Assembly: GCA_964465375.1 (NCBI GenBank)
Contig: CAYXIJ010000023.1
Location: 1 to 34,812 of the forward strand
Source: CAJWKT01 sp964465375
GTDB taxonomy: Bacteria; Pseudomonadota; Gammaproteobacteria; Steroidobacterales; Rariloculaceae
Reading direction: 5' to 3'
DNA: 34,812 nucleotides
Shown here: one piece after another, positions 7,989-17,000 of the stretch
How the letters are laid out: every line of letters begins with the position of its first letter
Numbering within the stretch: the first letter of the stretch is position 1
The notes under the pieces: model-generated
Seen by the model: only the letters and a program-made list of their open reading frames with translations
Database searches by the model: none
Told to the model about the DNA's origin: nothing
Program-made: the position numbers and the translations under genes

Positions 7989-8594
7989 GTGGGCAAAAGA
8001 GGAACGAAAAAAGAATCAGAGCAAGCACCGGCTGCGAAAAACAACCCAGAAGAGAGTCCAGCCGTTGGAGATTCCGACGGAGAGGCTGCACCAAATGTTA
8101 CTGAGATGGATAGCGAGATGCTTCAAGCAAAGGTAGAGGAGAATTGGGACAAGTACCTTCGTGTTGCAGCTGACCTTGAAAATCTACGAAAGCGTGCAAC
8201 TCGTGACGAGGAGAATGCCCGTCGGCGCGGTCTTGAGCAGTTAGCGCAGGCATTATTGCCTGTTCGAGATAGCCTGGAAGCTGAGGTTGCAACTTCTGAG
8301 CAAGCGGATATGGAGGCACTTCTTGATGGCAAGCGAGCAACACTACGCTTGTTAGATAGTGCCTTAACGGCTGTAGGTATTTCGGAACTGGATCCTATAG
8401 GTGAGCCATTTGATCCAGAAGAGCATGAGGCAATGACCCTGCAACCATCGGATGAGGTTGAGGTGAATACGATACTCGAGGTGATTCAAAAAGGTTATCA
8501 GTTACACGGTCGCTTACTGCGTCCAGCAAGGGTTATTGTTGCCGGCGAGCCTCCAGTGCGACCTTCAGAAGAAATTCCTGAAGAGGGCGATTAA
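7989..8594 (+). CDS. grpE: Nucleotide exchange factor GrpE
   Basis: Co-chaperone that releases ADP from DnaK. The 201 residues begin with a charged, disordered region. The long dimeric coiled coil contains NWDKYLRVAADLENLRKRA at about 53-71, and the C-terminal beta-wing contains GEPFDPEEHEAM and GYQLHGRLLRPARVIV. Length is normal. The start is GTG at 7989, fixed by a near-perfect AGGAGGG at 7977-7983, five bases upstream. It follows hrcA by 62 bases and carries its own sigma-32 promoter overlapping the hrcA stop; dnaK follows after 97 bases with a second sigma-32 promoter. Confidence 0.96.
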   Translation: MGKRGTKKESEQAPAAKNNPEESPAVGDSDGEAAPNVTEMDSEMLQAKVEENWDKYLRVAADLENLRKRATRDEENARRRGLEQLAQALLPVRDSLEAEVATSEQADMEALLDGKRATLRLLDSALTAVGISELDPIGEPFDPEEHEAMTLQPSDEVEVNTILEVIQKGYQLHGRLLRPARVIVAGEPPVRPSEEIPEEGD

Positions 8595-8607
8595 AAAAAA
8601 GAGCAAA

Positions 8608-8643
8608 GGGTATAAGCACCTTGAAATGTCTGGCTTTATACCC
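8608..8643. repeat. Inverted repeat enclosing the dnaK heat-shock promoter
   Basis: GGGTATAA at 8608-8615 is perfectly complementary to TTATACCC at 8636-8643; GC pairs at 8616-8617 and 8633-8634 extend the arms past a one-base bulge. The arms flank the sigma-32 -35 element and the right arm overlaps the -10. There is no following T-run, so it is not an ordinary terminator of grpE. An operator or an mRNA hairpin are both possible. Confidence 0.6.
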
Positions 8644-8646
8644 CAT
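8620..8646 (+). promoter_or_regulatory. Sigma-32 (RpoH) heat-shock promoter for dnaK
   Basis: CTTGAAA at 8620-8626, a 14-base spacer, and CCCCAT at 8641-8646 form an almost consensus sigma-32 promoter, 45 bases before the dnaK ATG. It closely resembles the grpE promoter: both share CCTTGAA and CCCCATCT. Confidence 0.88.
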
Positions 8647-8691
8647 CTAGAGGATAAGTTTCTAGCTAACTAGCGTTGAGGTATTTAAATC

Positions 8692-10623
8692 ATGGGGCGA
8701 GTGATCGGAATCGATTTAGGCACGACGAACTCTTGTGTGGCCATCATGGATGGTGATCAAACGAAGGTAATAGAAAATAGCGAGGGTGATCGGACAACCC
8801 CTTCTGTAGTTGCGTTCAGCAAAGACGGAGAGGTTCTGGTTGGGCAGACCGCTAAGCGGCAAGCAGTTACGAATCCTAGTAACACCCTGTTTGCGATTAA
8901 GCGGTTAATTGGACGCCGCTTTGATGACCAGGTAGTGCAGAAAGATGTCGATATGGTGCCTTACAAGATAGTCAATGCTGACAATGGAGATGCTTGGGTA
9001 GAGGGGAACGAAAAAAAAATGGCTCCACCTGAAATTTCAGCACGCGTACTGACTAAGATGAAACAAACTGCGGAAGATTATCTTGGTGAGCCAGTGACGG
9101 AAGCGGTTATTACTGTACCTGCCTATTTTAACGATTCGCAACGCCAAGCTACCAAGGATGCCGGCAAGATTGCAGGTTTAGAGGTTAAACGAATCATTAA
9201 TGAGCCTACGGCTGCAGCGTTAGCTTATGGTCTTGATAAGCAGCGGGGTGATCGGAAGGTTGCGGTCTATGACTTAGGTGGTGGTACTTTTGATGTCTCG
9301 ATTATAGAAATTGCGGAGGTAGATAATGAGCATCAGTTCGAAGTGCTAGCTACTAACGGTGATACTTTTCTCGGTGGAGAGGATTTCGATAAACGCATTA
9401 TAGATTATCTTTCTGCAGAATTTGAAAAGGAGACTGGGGTTGATATTCGCAAGGATCCTTTGGCAATGCAGCGACTTAAGGAAGCTGCCGAAAAAGCCAA
9501 GATTGAACTTTCTTCTCGGCAGCAGACTGAAGTAAATCTACCTTACATTACAGCGGACAGCGCTGGACCAAAACACTTAAATATCAATATAACGCGCGCA
9601 AAAATCGAGTCTCTCGTAGAGGACTTGATTCAGCGAACAATTATCCCATGCAAAGTTGCTCTAGAGGATGCAGGCTTAAAGGTGACAGAAGTTGATGATG
9701 TAATCCTTGTTGGCGGCCAGACACGTATGCCAAAGGTACAGGAAGAGGTACATAATTTCTTCGGCAAGGAGCCTCGTAGGGATATAAATGCAGATGAGGC
9801 GGTTGCAGTGGGGGCAGCAATTCAAGCTGGGGTTCTTTCAGGAGATGTAAAGGATGTTTTGCTTCTTGATGTGACGCCGTTGTCGCTTGGTATTGAAACA
9901 CTAGGGAGTGTTATGACCCGCCTGATAGAAAAGAACACAACGATACCCACTAAAGCTAATCAGATATTCTCTACCGCGGAAGATAGTCAGACCGCTGTTA
10001 CGATCCATGTTTTACAGGGCGAACGTGAGCGAGCGAGTGATAATAAGTCACTTGGTCGCTTTGATCTTACGGATATTCCTGCCGCACCGAGAGGGATGCC
10101 TCAAGTCGATGTTACTTTCGATATAGATGCTAATGGTATTTTGAATGTTTCGGCTCAGGATAAAGCGACCGGGAAAGAGCAAAAAATTGTAATCAAAGCG
10201 TCTTCGGGTTTAAGTGAAGAAGAAGTTAAGCGCATGGTTTCTGAAGCTGAGATTCATGAAGCCGAAGATAAAGTTTTCCGTGAGCTTATAGATATCCGCA
10301 ATCAGGCTGATGCGCTTGTTCATGCAACAGAGAAATCGCTAAGTGAACTGGGCGAGAAAGTAGAAGCAGATGAGAGGGCCAAGATTGAGGTTGCGATTTC
10401 AGAGCTTAAGGGGGCAGCCGAGGGCGATAATAAGGATATTATTGAAACCAAAATGAAAGCTTTGGGTGAGGTTTCTGCTGGTATGACCCAGAAACTCTAC
10501 GCCGAACAAGCTCAGAGTGAATCGGGTACTTCTGATGCAGATACCTCAGAAACTGAAGATGATAATGTAGTGGACGCAGAATTCGAAGAAGTCAAAGAAG
10601 ACGAAGATAAAAAGACTGCATAG
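8692..10623 (+). CDS. dnaK: Molecular chaperone DnaK (Hsp70)
   Basis: ATP-driven Hsp70 that binds exposed hydrophobic segments of unfolded proteins, working with DnaJ and GrpE. The 643 residues show the full ATPase domain: phosphate-1 motif GIDLGTTNSCVA at the N-terminus, AVYDLGGGTFDVSI (phosphate 2), and VGGQTRMP. The linker DVLLLDVTPLSLGIE, the substrate-binding beta domain and the helical lid follow. The acidic tail NVVDAEFEEVKEDEDKKTA ends in the usual DnaK style. Length is normal (E. coli 638). It sits between grpE and dnaJ, with a dedicated sigma-32 promoter. A 17-base palindrome lies 8 bases after its stop. Confidence 0.99.
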   Translation: MGRVIGIDLGTTNSCVAIMDGDQTKVIENSEGDRTTPSVVAFSKDGEVLVGQTAKRQAVTNPSNTLFAIKRLIGRRFDDQVVQKDVDMVPYKIVNADNGDAWVEGNEKKMAPPEISARVLTKMKQTAEDYLGEPVTEAVITVPAYFNDSQRQATKDAGKIAGLEVKRIINEPTAAALAYGLDKQRGDRKVAVYDLGGGTFDVSIIEIAEVDNEHQFEVLATNGDTFLGGEDFDKRIIDYLSAEFEKETGVDIRKDPLAMQRLKEAAEKAKIELSSRQQTEVNLPYITADSAGPKHLNINITRAKIESLVEDLIQRTIIPCKVALEDAGLKVTEVDDVILVGGQTRMPKVQEEVHNFFGKEPRRDINADEAVAVGAAIQAGVLSGDVKDVLLLDVTPLSLGIETLGSVMTRLIEKNTTIPTKANQIFSTAEDSQTAVTIHVLQGERERASDNKSLGRFDLTDIPAAPRGMPQVDVTFDIDANGILNVSAQDKATGKEQKIVIKASSGLSEEEVKRMVSEAEIHEAEDKVFRELIDIRNQADALVHATEKSLSELGEKVEADERAKIEVAISELKGAAEGDNKDIIETKMKALGEVSAGMTQKLYAEQAQSESGTSDADTSETEDDNVVDAEFEEVKEDEDKKTA

Positions 10624-10631
10624 GGTGAAAA

Positions 10632-10648
10632 TTTGCTTCCGAAGCAAA
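10632..10648. repeat. Palindrome in the dnaK-dnaJ spacer
   Basis: TTTGCTTC-C-GAAGCAAA is an exact inverted repeat beginning 8 bases after the dnaK stop. As RNA it can form a 7-base-pair hairpin with a CCG loop. No T-run follows, so it looks more like a processing or stability element, or a weak attenuator, in the 119-base spacer before dnaJ than a terminator. Confidence 0.6.
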
Positions 10649-10742
10649 GCTGGACGCAAGTCGCGATCCTCTAATATCAGAAGAATTAAGCTGCAGGAGA
10701 GAATGTTGCAAATCATCCTGCTGCTGCTGTCAAGGATGATCA

Positions 10743-11867
10743 ATGTCTAAGCGGGATTATTATGAGGTGCTGGGCGTCAATAGGGATGCCAAGCAATCAG
10801 ACTTTAGGGCCGCGTATCGGCGCCTGGCCATGAAATACCATCCGGATCGAAATTCAGGCGATCCAAGTGCCGAAACAAAATTTAAGGAAGCGAAGGAAGC
10901 TTATGAGGTGCTCTCGAGCGATGAAAAGCGAGCATCTTATGATCAATTTGGCCACGCTGGCGTAGAGGCAGGTAGGGCCGGGGCAGGCTTTGGTGGCGAT
11001 GCTTTCGGGGATATTTTTGGCGATGTTTTCGGGGATATTTTTGGCGGTAGTCGAAGAGCTGGCTCGAGGGTGTTTCGAGGTGCGGATCTACGTTATGAGC
11101 TTGAACTTACACTGGAGCAAGCCGCAAGGGGTGAATCTATCAATATCGAAGTCCCAACCCAAGCAGAGTGCGATCGATGTCATGGTGTTGGTTCTAAGCC
11201 TGGCTCTAAGCCAGTTAGTTGCTCCAATTGTGGTGGAACGGGTCAGACTAGGGTGCAGCAAGGGTTTTTCTCTATTCAGCAAACTTGTCCAACTTGCAAG
11301 GGAGCTGGCTCTTCAATTAAAGATCCCTGTAATGATTGCAAAGGGCAGGGGCGCGTGCGCAAGGTTAAGACGCTGGCTGTTAAGGTGCCGGCAGGTGTTG
11401 ATTCAGGTGACCGCATTAGACTTTCTCGGGAAGGCGAGGCAGGCCGAAATGGCGGGCCACCAGGAGATTTATATGTAGATATACGTGTTCAGGATCACAT
11501 GTTATTTGAGCGCGATGGGCAGAATTTGCGTTGTGACGTACCTATTAGTTTTGCTATGGCCGCATTGGGAGGGGCAATAGATGTGCCCACTCTAGACGGA
11601 CAAGTGGCACTGAAGGTTCCCGCAGAAACCCAGTCAGGTAAAATATTTAGATTACGAGGCAGGGGAGTTAGATCTGTTCGTACGAGTGGTGTTGGGGATC
11701 TTATGTGTAGGGTTTTTGTGGAGACACCAGTGAGACTCAGCGAACAACAAAAGAAATCACTGGCAAGCTTTGATGCCTCTATTCAGTCGGGTGGCACTCG
11801 ACATAGTCCCAAAGCTCGTTCGTGGTTGGACGTGGTAAGGAAGTTTTTTGACCGGACGGAGGTGTAG
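10743..11867 (+). CDS. dnaJ: Chaperone protein DnaJ (Hsp40)
   Basis: Type I J-protein that delivers clients to DnaK and stimulates its ATPase. The J domain (1-70) has the HPD tripeptide at 33-35. A Gly/Phe region follows (about 75-102). Four CxxCxGxG zinc repeats start at Cys143, 160, 182 and 196, and the C-terminal client-binding beta domains complete 374 residues, the normal length. Within the Gly/Phe region the block GDAFGDIF/GDVFGDIF is encoded by a 24-base near-exact tandem repeat. The start ATG has AAGGA six bases upstream. Its stop overlaps a possible GTG start of dapB, so translation of the two may be coupled. Confidence 0.98.
   Translation: MSKRDYYEVLGVNRDAKQSDFRAAYRRLAMKYHPDRNSGDPSAETKFKEAKEAYEVLSSDEKRASYDQFGHAGVEAGRAGAGFGGDAFGDIFGDVFGDIFGGSRRAGSRVFRGADLRYELELTLEQAARGESINIEVPTQAECDRCHGVGSKPGSKPVSCSNCGGTGQTRVQQGFFSIQQTCPTCKGAGSSIKDPCNDCKGQGRVRKVKTLAVKVPAGVDSGDRIRLSREGEAGRNGGPPGDLYVDIRVQDHMLFERDGQNLRCDVPISFAMAALGGAIDVPTLDGQVALKVPAETQSGKIFRLRGRGVRSVRTSGVGDLMCRVFVETPVRLSEQQKKSLASFDASIQSGGTRHSPKARSWLDVVRKFFDRTEV
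10995..11042 (+). repeat. 24-base tandem repeat inside dnaJ
   Basis: Two consecutive 24-base units (10995-11018 and 11019-11042) differ at a single base and encode GDAFGDIF and GDVFGDIF in the Gly/Phe-rich linker. Being in frame, gain or loss of a unit would only change linker length. Confidence 0.85.
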
Positions 11868-11869
11868 TG

Positions 11870-12679
11870 ATGTTGAACGTTAGTGTCCTCGGTGCGTCTG
11901 GTCGGATGGGCCGGTCTTTATTGGCGTGTATCACAGAGAATAAGGACTTTAGGTTGGTCGGGGCATTGACTGAGCCTTCTGATCCAGCATTAGGGCAAGA
12001 CGCTGGTGTTAGCGCAGGCCTGGAGTCGCTCGGTGTACTCCTGTTAGACAATCGAACTCAAGTTTTAGAAAAAGCTGAAGTAGCAATCGACTTCACTCTT
12101 CCTGGGGCCACAAGAGCCAATTTAGCTGCTTGTGTAGATTCTAAGACTGCGCTTGTAATTGGGACCACCGGACTTGGGGAGGAAGACTTTAAATCTTTAA
12201 GGGAAGTGGCTGGCCAGATTCCTTTGGTGTATGGACGTAATATGAGTATTGGTGTAAATGTTTTTATGGACCTAGTCAGGCGGGCAGCTAGGGCGCTGGG
12301 CGAGGAATATGATGCCGAAATTTTGGATGCTCATCACAGCCAAAAGGTGGATGCACCTTCAGGGACTGCCTTAGCTCTAGGAGAGGAAGTAGCAAAGGCT
12401 CGGGGGAGAACCCTCGAGGAGTTGGGTATTAAAACTCGAGTTGGTCAGGCCGGACCCCGGGCGCCTAATTCAATTGGCTTTTCAGTTATTCGAGCTGGAA
12501 ATATTGTGGGCGATCATAGTGTATTGCTTGCCTCTCCAGACGAGAGAATCGAGTTAGTACATCGGGCCACGGATAGAAAGACTTTTGCTCGCGGTGCTCT
12601 GCGCGCTGCCACGTGGGTTTATGGCAAGGATCCAGGTTTTTATAGTATGAAGGATGTGCTTGGCCTGCAAGAAATGTGA
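11870..12679 (+). CDS. dapB: 4-hydroxy-tetrahydrodipicolinate reductase
   Basis: NAD(P)H-dependent enzyme of the diaminopimelate/lysine pathway, supplying both lysine and the peptidoglycan cross-linking residue. It has the N-terminal nucleotide-binding motif GASGRMG at about 8-14. The active-site block ILDAHHSQKVDAPSGTALALGE carries the catalytic His pair and Lys. The C-terminus is intact; total 269 residues (E. coli 273). I prefer the ATG at 11870 (MLNVSVLG); a GTG directly before it at 11867 would overlap the dnaJ stop by one base. The position between dnaJ and carAB is the same as in Pseudomonas. Confidence 0.97.
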   Translation: MLNVSVLGASGRMGRSLLACITENKDFRLVGALTEPSDPALGQDAGVSAGLESLGVLLLDNRTQVLEKAEVAIDFTLPGATRANLAACVDSKTALVIGTTGLGEEDFKSLREVAGQIPLVYGRNMSIGVNVFMDLVRRAARALGEEYDAEILDAHHSQKVDAPSGTALALGEEVAKARGRTLEELGIKTRVGQAGPRAPNSIGFSVIRAGNIVGDHSVLLASPDERIELVHRATDRKTFARGALRAATWVYGKDPGFYSMKDVLGLQEM

Positions 12680-12749
12680 GAGCAGTTATATAGTACCGGC
12701 CAAAAAAGATTAGGTTGTCCATTTCTGAGGAGAGCTAAATATTGCACGC

Positions 12750-12759
12750 NNNNNNNNNN
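12750..12759. other. Assembly gap (ten Ns)
   Basis: Ten consecutive Ns interrupt the dapB-carA spacer. A run of exactly ten is a common scaffolding placeholder, so the true distance and content here are unknown. The flanks are both non-coding and gene order across the gap (dapB then carA) is the expected one, which argues against a chimeric join. Confidence 0.97.
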
Positions 12760-12769
12760 GCTGACGATA

Positions 12770-12775
12770 TACAAT
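12770..12775 (+). promoter_or_regulatory. Possible -10 element for carAB
   Basis: TACAAT lies 10 bases after the gap in the sequence GATATACAATAG. A -35 at normal spacing would fall on 12747-12752, in or beside the Ns, so it cannot be examined. Confidence 0.3.
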
Positions 12776-12813
12776 AGCTGCCTGAGCCTCTCACGTCATT
12801 GAGGATTGTCTCG

Positions 12814-12845
12814 CGGGATGAGCTGCGTATAAAGCAGTCGTCCCG
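12814..12845 (+). promoter_or_regulatory. Strong hairpin in the carA leader, possible attenuator
   Basis: CGGGATGAGCTGC (12814-12826) pairs with GCAGTCGTCCCG (12834-12845) around the loop GTATAAA: 12 pairs including one G-U, with one bulged G. TTTCGTTTATG follows, a broken T-rich tract reminiscent of a weak intrinsic terminator. It lies 50 bases before the carA start, so it could act in the leader of carAB. No leader peptide was identified. Confidence 0.5.
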
Positions 12846-12883
12846 TTTCGTTTATGCGGGGCGTGTAATTTTTGTTCCAGATG

Positions 12884-12889
12884 AAGGAG
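12884..12889 (+). promoter_or_regulatory. Shine-Dalgarno site deciding the carA start
   Basis: AAGGAG is placed six bases before TTG 12896 and lies inside the reading frame if translation began at the upstream ATG 12881 or TTG 12872. It therefore favours the TTG at 12896, which also aligns with the conserved N-terminus of CarA. Confidence 0.65.
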
Positions 12890-12895
12890 CTCAGG

Positions 12896-14047
12896 TTGAC
12901 GAAGCGGGCGATACTTGCCCTTGAAGACGGTACAGTTTTTGAAGGACTGTCCGTCGGTATTTCTGGTAGGGCTACAGGAGAGGTGGTGTTCAACACCTCT
13001 ATGAGTGGTTACCAGGAAATTCTTACTGATCCTTCTTATTTTCGTCAGCTGGTCACCCTCACATACCCTCATATCGGGAATGTGGGTACTAATTCTAGTG
13101 ACTTCGAGTCGACTAAGGCTTACGCGGCAGGGTTAGTTATCCGTGATCTCTCGCTCCAAGTAAGTAGCTATCGATCTGAAAACTCACTCCCAGAGTTCTT
13201 GGAGCGTTGCAAGATGGTTGCTATTGCTGAGATCGATACCCGGAAGCTGACTAGATTGATTCGTGAAAAAGGAGCCCAAGGCGGTTGTATTATTGCGGGG
13301 ACTGATCCTGATCCAGAGGACGCAGTCAGAGAAGCCCAGGAGTTTCCTGGCCTTAAAGGCATGGATCTAGCCCGGCTGGTTACGACAAAAAAATCATACC
13401 GATGGAGCGAGGGCAGCTCGTGGAAAACAAGTTACTCAATAACAGATAAAAATCAGGGGATATTTCATGTCGTAGCCTATGATTTTGGCATCAAACATAA
13501 CATCTTAAGACTTTTATCAGATGGAGGTTGTCGCATTACTGTGGTTCCTGCAATGACTGCGGCAAATGAAGTTATGGGGCTCGCTCCTGATGGAGTTTTT
13601 CTTTCAAACGGGCCTGGCGACCCAGAGCCTTGTAGTTATGCCATCGATGCCATCAAAACCCTGGTAGCCGAAGATATGCCAGTGTTTGGTATTTGCTTGG
13701 GACATCAGCTTTTAGCCCTAGCGTGTGGCGCTAAAACCATGAAGATGAAATTTGGGCATCATGGCGCAAACCATCCTGTACTCGAGATTGGCACAGGAAG
13801 GGTATTGATTACGTCCCAAAACCATGGGTTTGCCGTGGATGGAGAGCATCTGCCCGAGCATCTTGGAGTCACTCATCACTCCTTATTTGATGGATCGCTG
13901 CAAGGAATAGAACACAAGGAAAGGCCAGCCTTCTCATTTCAGGGCCACCCAGAAGCAAGCCCCGGCCCCCACGATTTGCAGTCGTTATTTGCTCGTTTTT
14001 TTGCTGCGATGAGGATTGGGCGTTCAAAGCGTATCGAGGGTAGATAA
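12896..14047 (+). CDS. carA: Carbamoyl-phosphate synthase small (glutaminase) subunit
   Basis: Hydrolyses glutamine and channels ammonia to CarB for carbamoyl phosphate, the precursor of arginine and pyrimidines. The N-terminal CPSase domain has ALEDGTVFEG and FNTSMSGYQEILTDPSY. The C-terminal class I amidotransferase domain has SNGPGDPEP, the nucleophile motif FGICLGHQLLALACGA and the His-Glu motif FQGHPEASPGPHD. I place the start at TTG 12896, giving 383 residues with T-K-R-A-I-L-A-L-E-D-G aligning to the E. coli start (382 residues) and a good AAGGAG six bases upstream. In-frame ATG 12881 is the alternative. carB follows after 52 bases. Confidence 0.96.
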   Translation: MTKRAILALEDGTVFEGLSVGISGRATGEVVFNTSMSGYQEILTDPSYFRQLVTLTYPHIGNVGTNSSDFESTKAYAAGLVIRDLSLQVSSYRSENSLPEFLERCKMVAIAEIDTRKLTRLIREKGAQGGCIIAGTDPDPEDAVREAQEFPGLKGMDLARLVTTKKSYRWSEGSSWKTSYSITDKNQGIFHVVAYDFGIKHNILRLLSDGGCRITVVPAMTAANEVMGLAPDGVFLSNGPGDPEPCSYAIDAIKTLVAEDMPVFGICLGHQLLALACGAKTMKMKFGHHGANHPVLEIGTGRVLITSQNHGFAVDGEHLPEHLGVTHHSLFDGSLQGIEHKERPAFSFQGHPEASPGPHDLQSLFARFFAAMRIGRSKRIEGR

Positions 14048-14099
14048 TAAATTAAGTTAATCATAAGGTTATAGGTTATTTCTAGAATTTCTAAAGGTT

Positions 14100-17000
14100 A
14101 TGCCAAAGAGAAAAGACATTGAGAGTGTACTGATCATAGGGGCGGGGCCCATTGTAATAGGGCAGGCTTGCGAATTTGATTATTCTGGAACTCAAGCCTG
14201 TAAGGCTTTGAAAGAAGAGGGTTATCGGGTCATTTTGGTTAATTCTAATCCAGCCACCATCATGACAGATCCAGGTAGTGCTGACGCGATTTATATAGAG
14301 CCCATCGAGTGGCAAACAGTGGCTCGCATTTTGGAGAAAGAGAAGCCCTCTGTTTTATTACCCACTATGGGGGGGCAAACTGGGTTGAATTGCGCTCTTG
14401 ATCTGGACCGTCATGGGATCTTGGCTAGAAACCATGTGGAGCTCATTGGGGCATCCCGTGATGCTATCGATATGGCAGAGGATCGGAAGCGATTTCGAGA
14501 CGCTATGCAAGAAATTGGCTTGGAAACACCTCGCTCTGGGGTTGCTAAGACACTCGAAGATGCATGGGGAATACAAGCAACAGTAGGTTTTCCTACTATT
14601 GTGAGGCCCTTTTTTACCCTTGGTGGAAGCGGCGGGGGCGTTGCATTTACCAAAAAAGAATTTGAAGACATTGTCACGCGTGGATTAGATCAGTCACCTA
14701 CCACGGAAGTGTTGCTTGAGGAGTCGATTTTGGGGTGGAAGGAGTTTGAGATGGAAGTTGTCAGAGACCGGAATGACAACTGCATCATCGTATGCTCCAT
14801 TGAAAATTTAGATCCAATGGGGATTCATACTGGGGATTCAATTACCGTTGCCCCAGCCCAAACCCTAACCGACAAAGAGTACCAGCGCATGCGAGATGCT
14901 TCGATCGCGGTGCTTCGAAAGGTGGGTGTAGATACGGGTGGGTCGAATGTGCAGTTTGCAGTGAATCCTGAAGATGGGCGTCTGTTAATAATCGAAATGA
15001 ATCCTAGGGTATCGCGCTCTTCTGCCTTAGCGTCAAAAGCAACTGGCTTCCCTATTGCCAAAATTGCGGCAAAGCTGGCCGTGGGTTACACGTTAGATGA
15101 GATTCGTAACGAGATTACTGGGGGCCTAACCCCGGCCTCCTTCGAACCTACGATAGATTATGTGGTTACCAAGGTGCCAAGGTTCAATTTTGAAAAATTT
15201 CCAAATGCTAATGATCGGCTAACTACACAAATGAAGTCCGTTGGAGAGGTTATGGCAATAGGGCGGACGTTCCAGGAATCAATTCAAAAGGCACTACGTG
15301 GGCTAGAGACGGGTGCGGATGGATTTAATTCTTATTGGTCTAACTTACCTGATGATCGGGCTCGGCAGGCATTTGAAAAAGAATTGCGGTGGGCAGGCCC
15401 ACAGCGCCTTTGGTATGTTGCTGATGCTTTTCGGCTGGGATTCAGTATTTCGGAAGTAGCTAAATTAAGTGGTATTGACCCATGGTTTCTTGCGCAACTA
15501 AGGGATTTAGTGAAGGAGGAACAGAATTTTTCTGTAGTTAATTTTTCTGATCTGCAGCCCGAGCATCTCCACAGATTAAAAAGGAAGGGGTTTAGCGACA
15601 GTCGACTTGCAAGTCTAGCGGGCAAAGCAGAAGAAGACATCAGAAAATTTCGTCATACACACAATTTAAGGCCTGTTTTTAAGAGAGTTGATACATGTGC
15701 TGCAGAGTTTGCAAGCCACACACCGTACCTTTACTCCACTTACGAAGAGGAATGTGAAGCGGAACCCACAAGTAAGAATAAGATTATTATTTTAGGTGGC
15801 GGCCCGAATCGGATTGGTCAAGGCATTGAATTTGATTATTGCTGTGTTCAGGCTTCCCTTGCCCTCAGAGAAGAAGGCTTTGAAACTATAATGGTCAATT
15901 GTAATCCGGAAACGGTCTCCACTGATTACGATACCTCTGATCGATTGTATTTTGAGTCCCTTGCACTCGAAGATGTTTTAGAAATCGCACATAAAGAAAA
16001 GCCAATTGGTGTAATTGTTCAATACGGAGGACAAACGCCACTGAAGTTGGCTAGAGAGCTAGAGAGGGCTGATATTCCCATCGTCGGCACTTCACCCGAT
16101 TCAATTGACTTAGCCGAGGACAGGGAGCGTTTTCAGCAATTAATTAAGGGGCTTGGCTTGACGCAACCACCAAATTCTACGGCACGAACCCAAACAGAAG
16201 CCTTGGCCATGGGGGATTCTGTGGGTTATCCGCTCGTTGTGCGTCCCTCTTATGTGTTGGGGGGGCGCGCAATGGAAATTGTTCACAACAAGAACGATCT
16301 CAAGGAGTACATTTCTGCAGCAGTGGATGTTTCTAATGATAGTCCAGTTCTGCTTGATCGCTTTCTTGATCAGGCGGTAGAAGTCGATGTGGATGCTATA
16401 TCTGACGGGACCGAAGTAATTATTGGTGGAATCATGGAGCACGTCGAGCAGGCGGGGGTGCATTCGGGTGACTCAGGCTGCTCTTTGCCACCATTCACTT
16501 TAGGGAAGGAAGTCGAAGCTGAGTTAGCCTTGCAGGTGATAAAGATGGCAAAAGAGCTAAAAGTTGTGGGCATTATGAACACTCAGTTTGCTATCCAAAA
16601 GGACATCATTTATGTATTGGAGGTGAACCCAAGGGCTTCGAGGACCATTCCCTTTGTCTCAAAGGCTATAGGTCAACCACTTGCCAAGATTGCAGCTAAA
16701 GCCATGGTGGGAATAAGTTTTAAAGACCAAGGTGTTCAGATAAATAGCCAGCAACCTTATTTTTCGGTGAAAGAATCGGTTTTCCCTTTTATTAAGTTTC
16801 CAGATGCTGATCCCATTCTGGGGCCGGAGATGAAATCAACTGGTGAAGTTATGGGTATTGGGAGGACATTTGCTGAGGCATATGCCAAGGCCCAGCTGGC
16901 TTCGGGCGTTCTTTTGCCAAGCCAGGGGACAGCATTAGTGAGTGTACGCGATACAGATAAACCAGCAGCAGTTGAGCTTGCGGGTATATTGATAAGCCGC

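Noticed and set aside
14398..16582. Several antisense and out-of-frame open frames of 60-110 codons within carB
   Set aside because: All lie inside a complete, well-conserved carB and show no independent start signals or domains.
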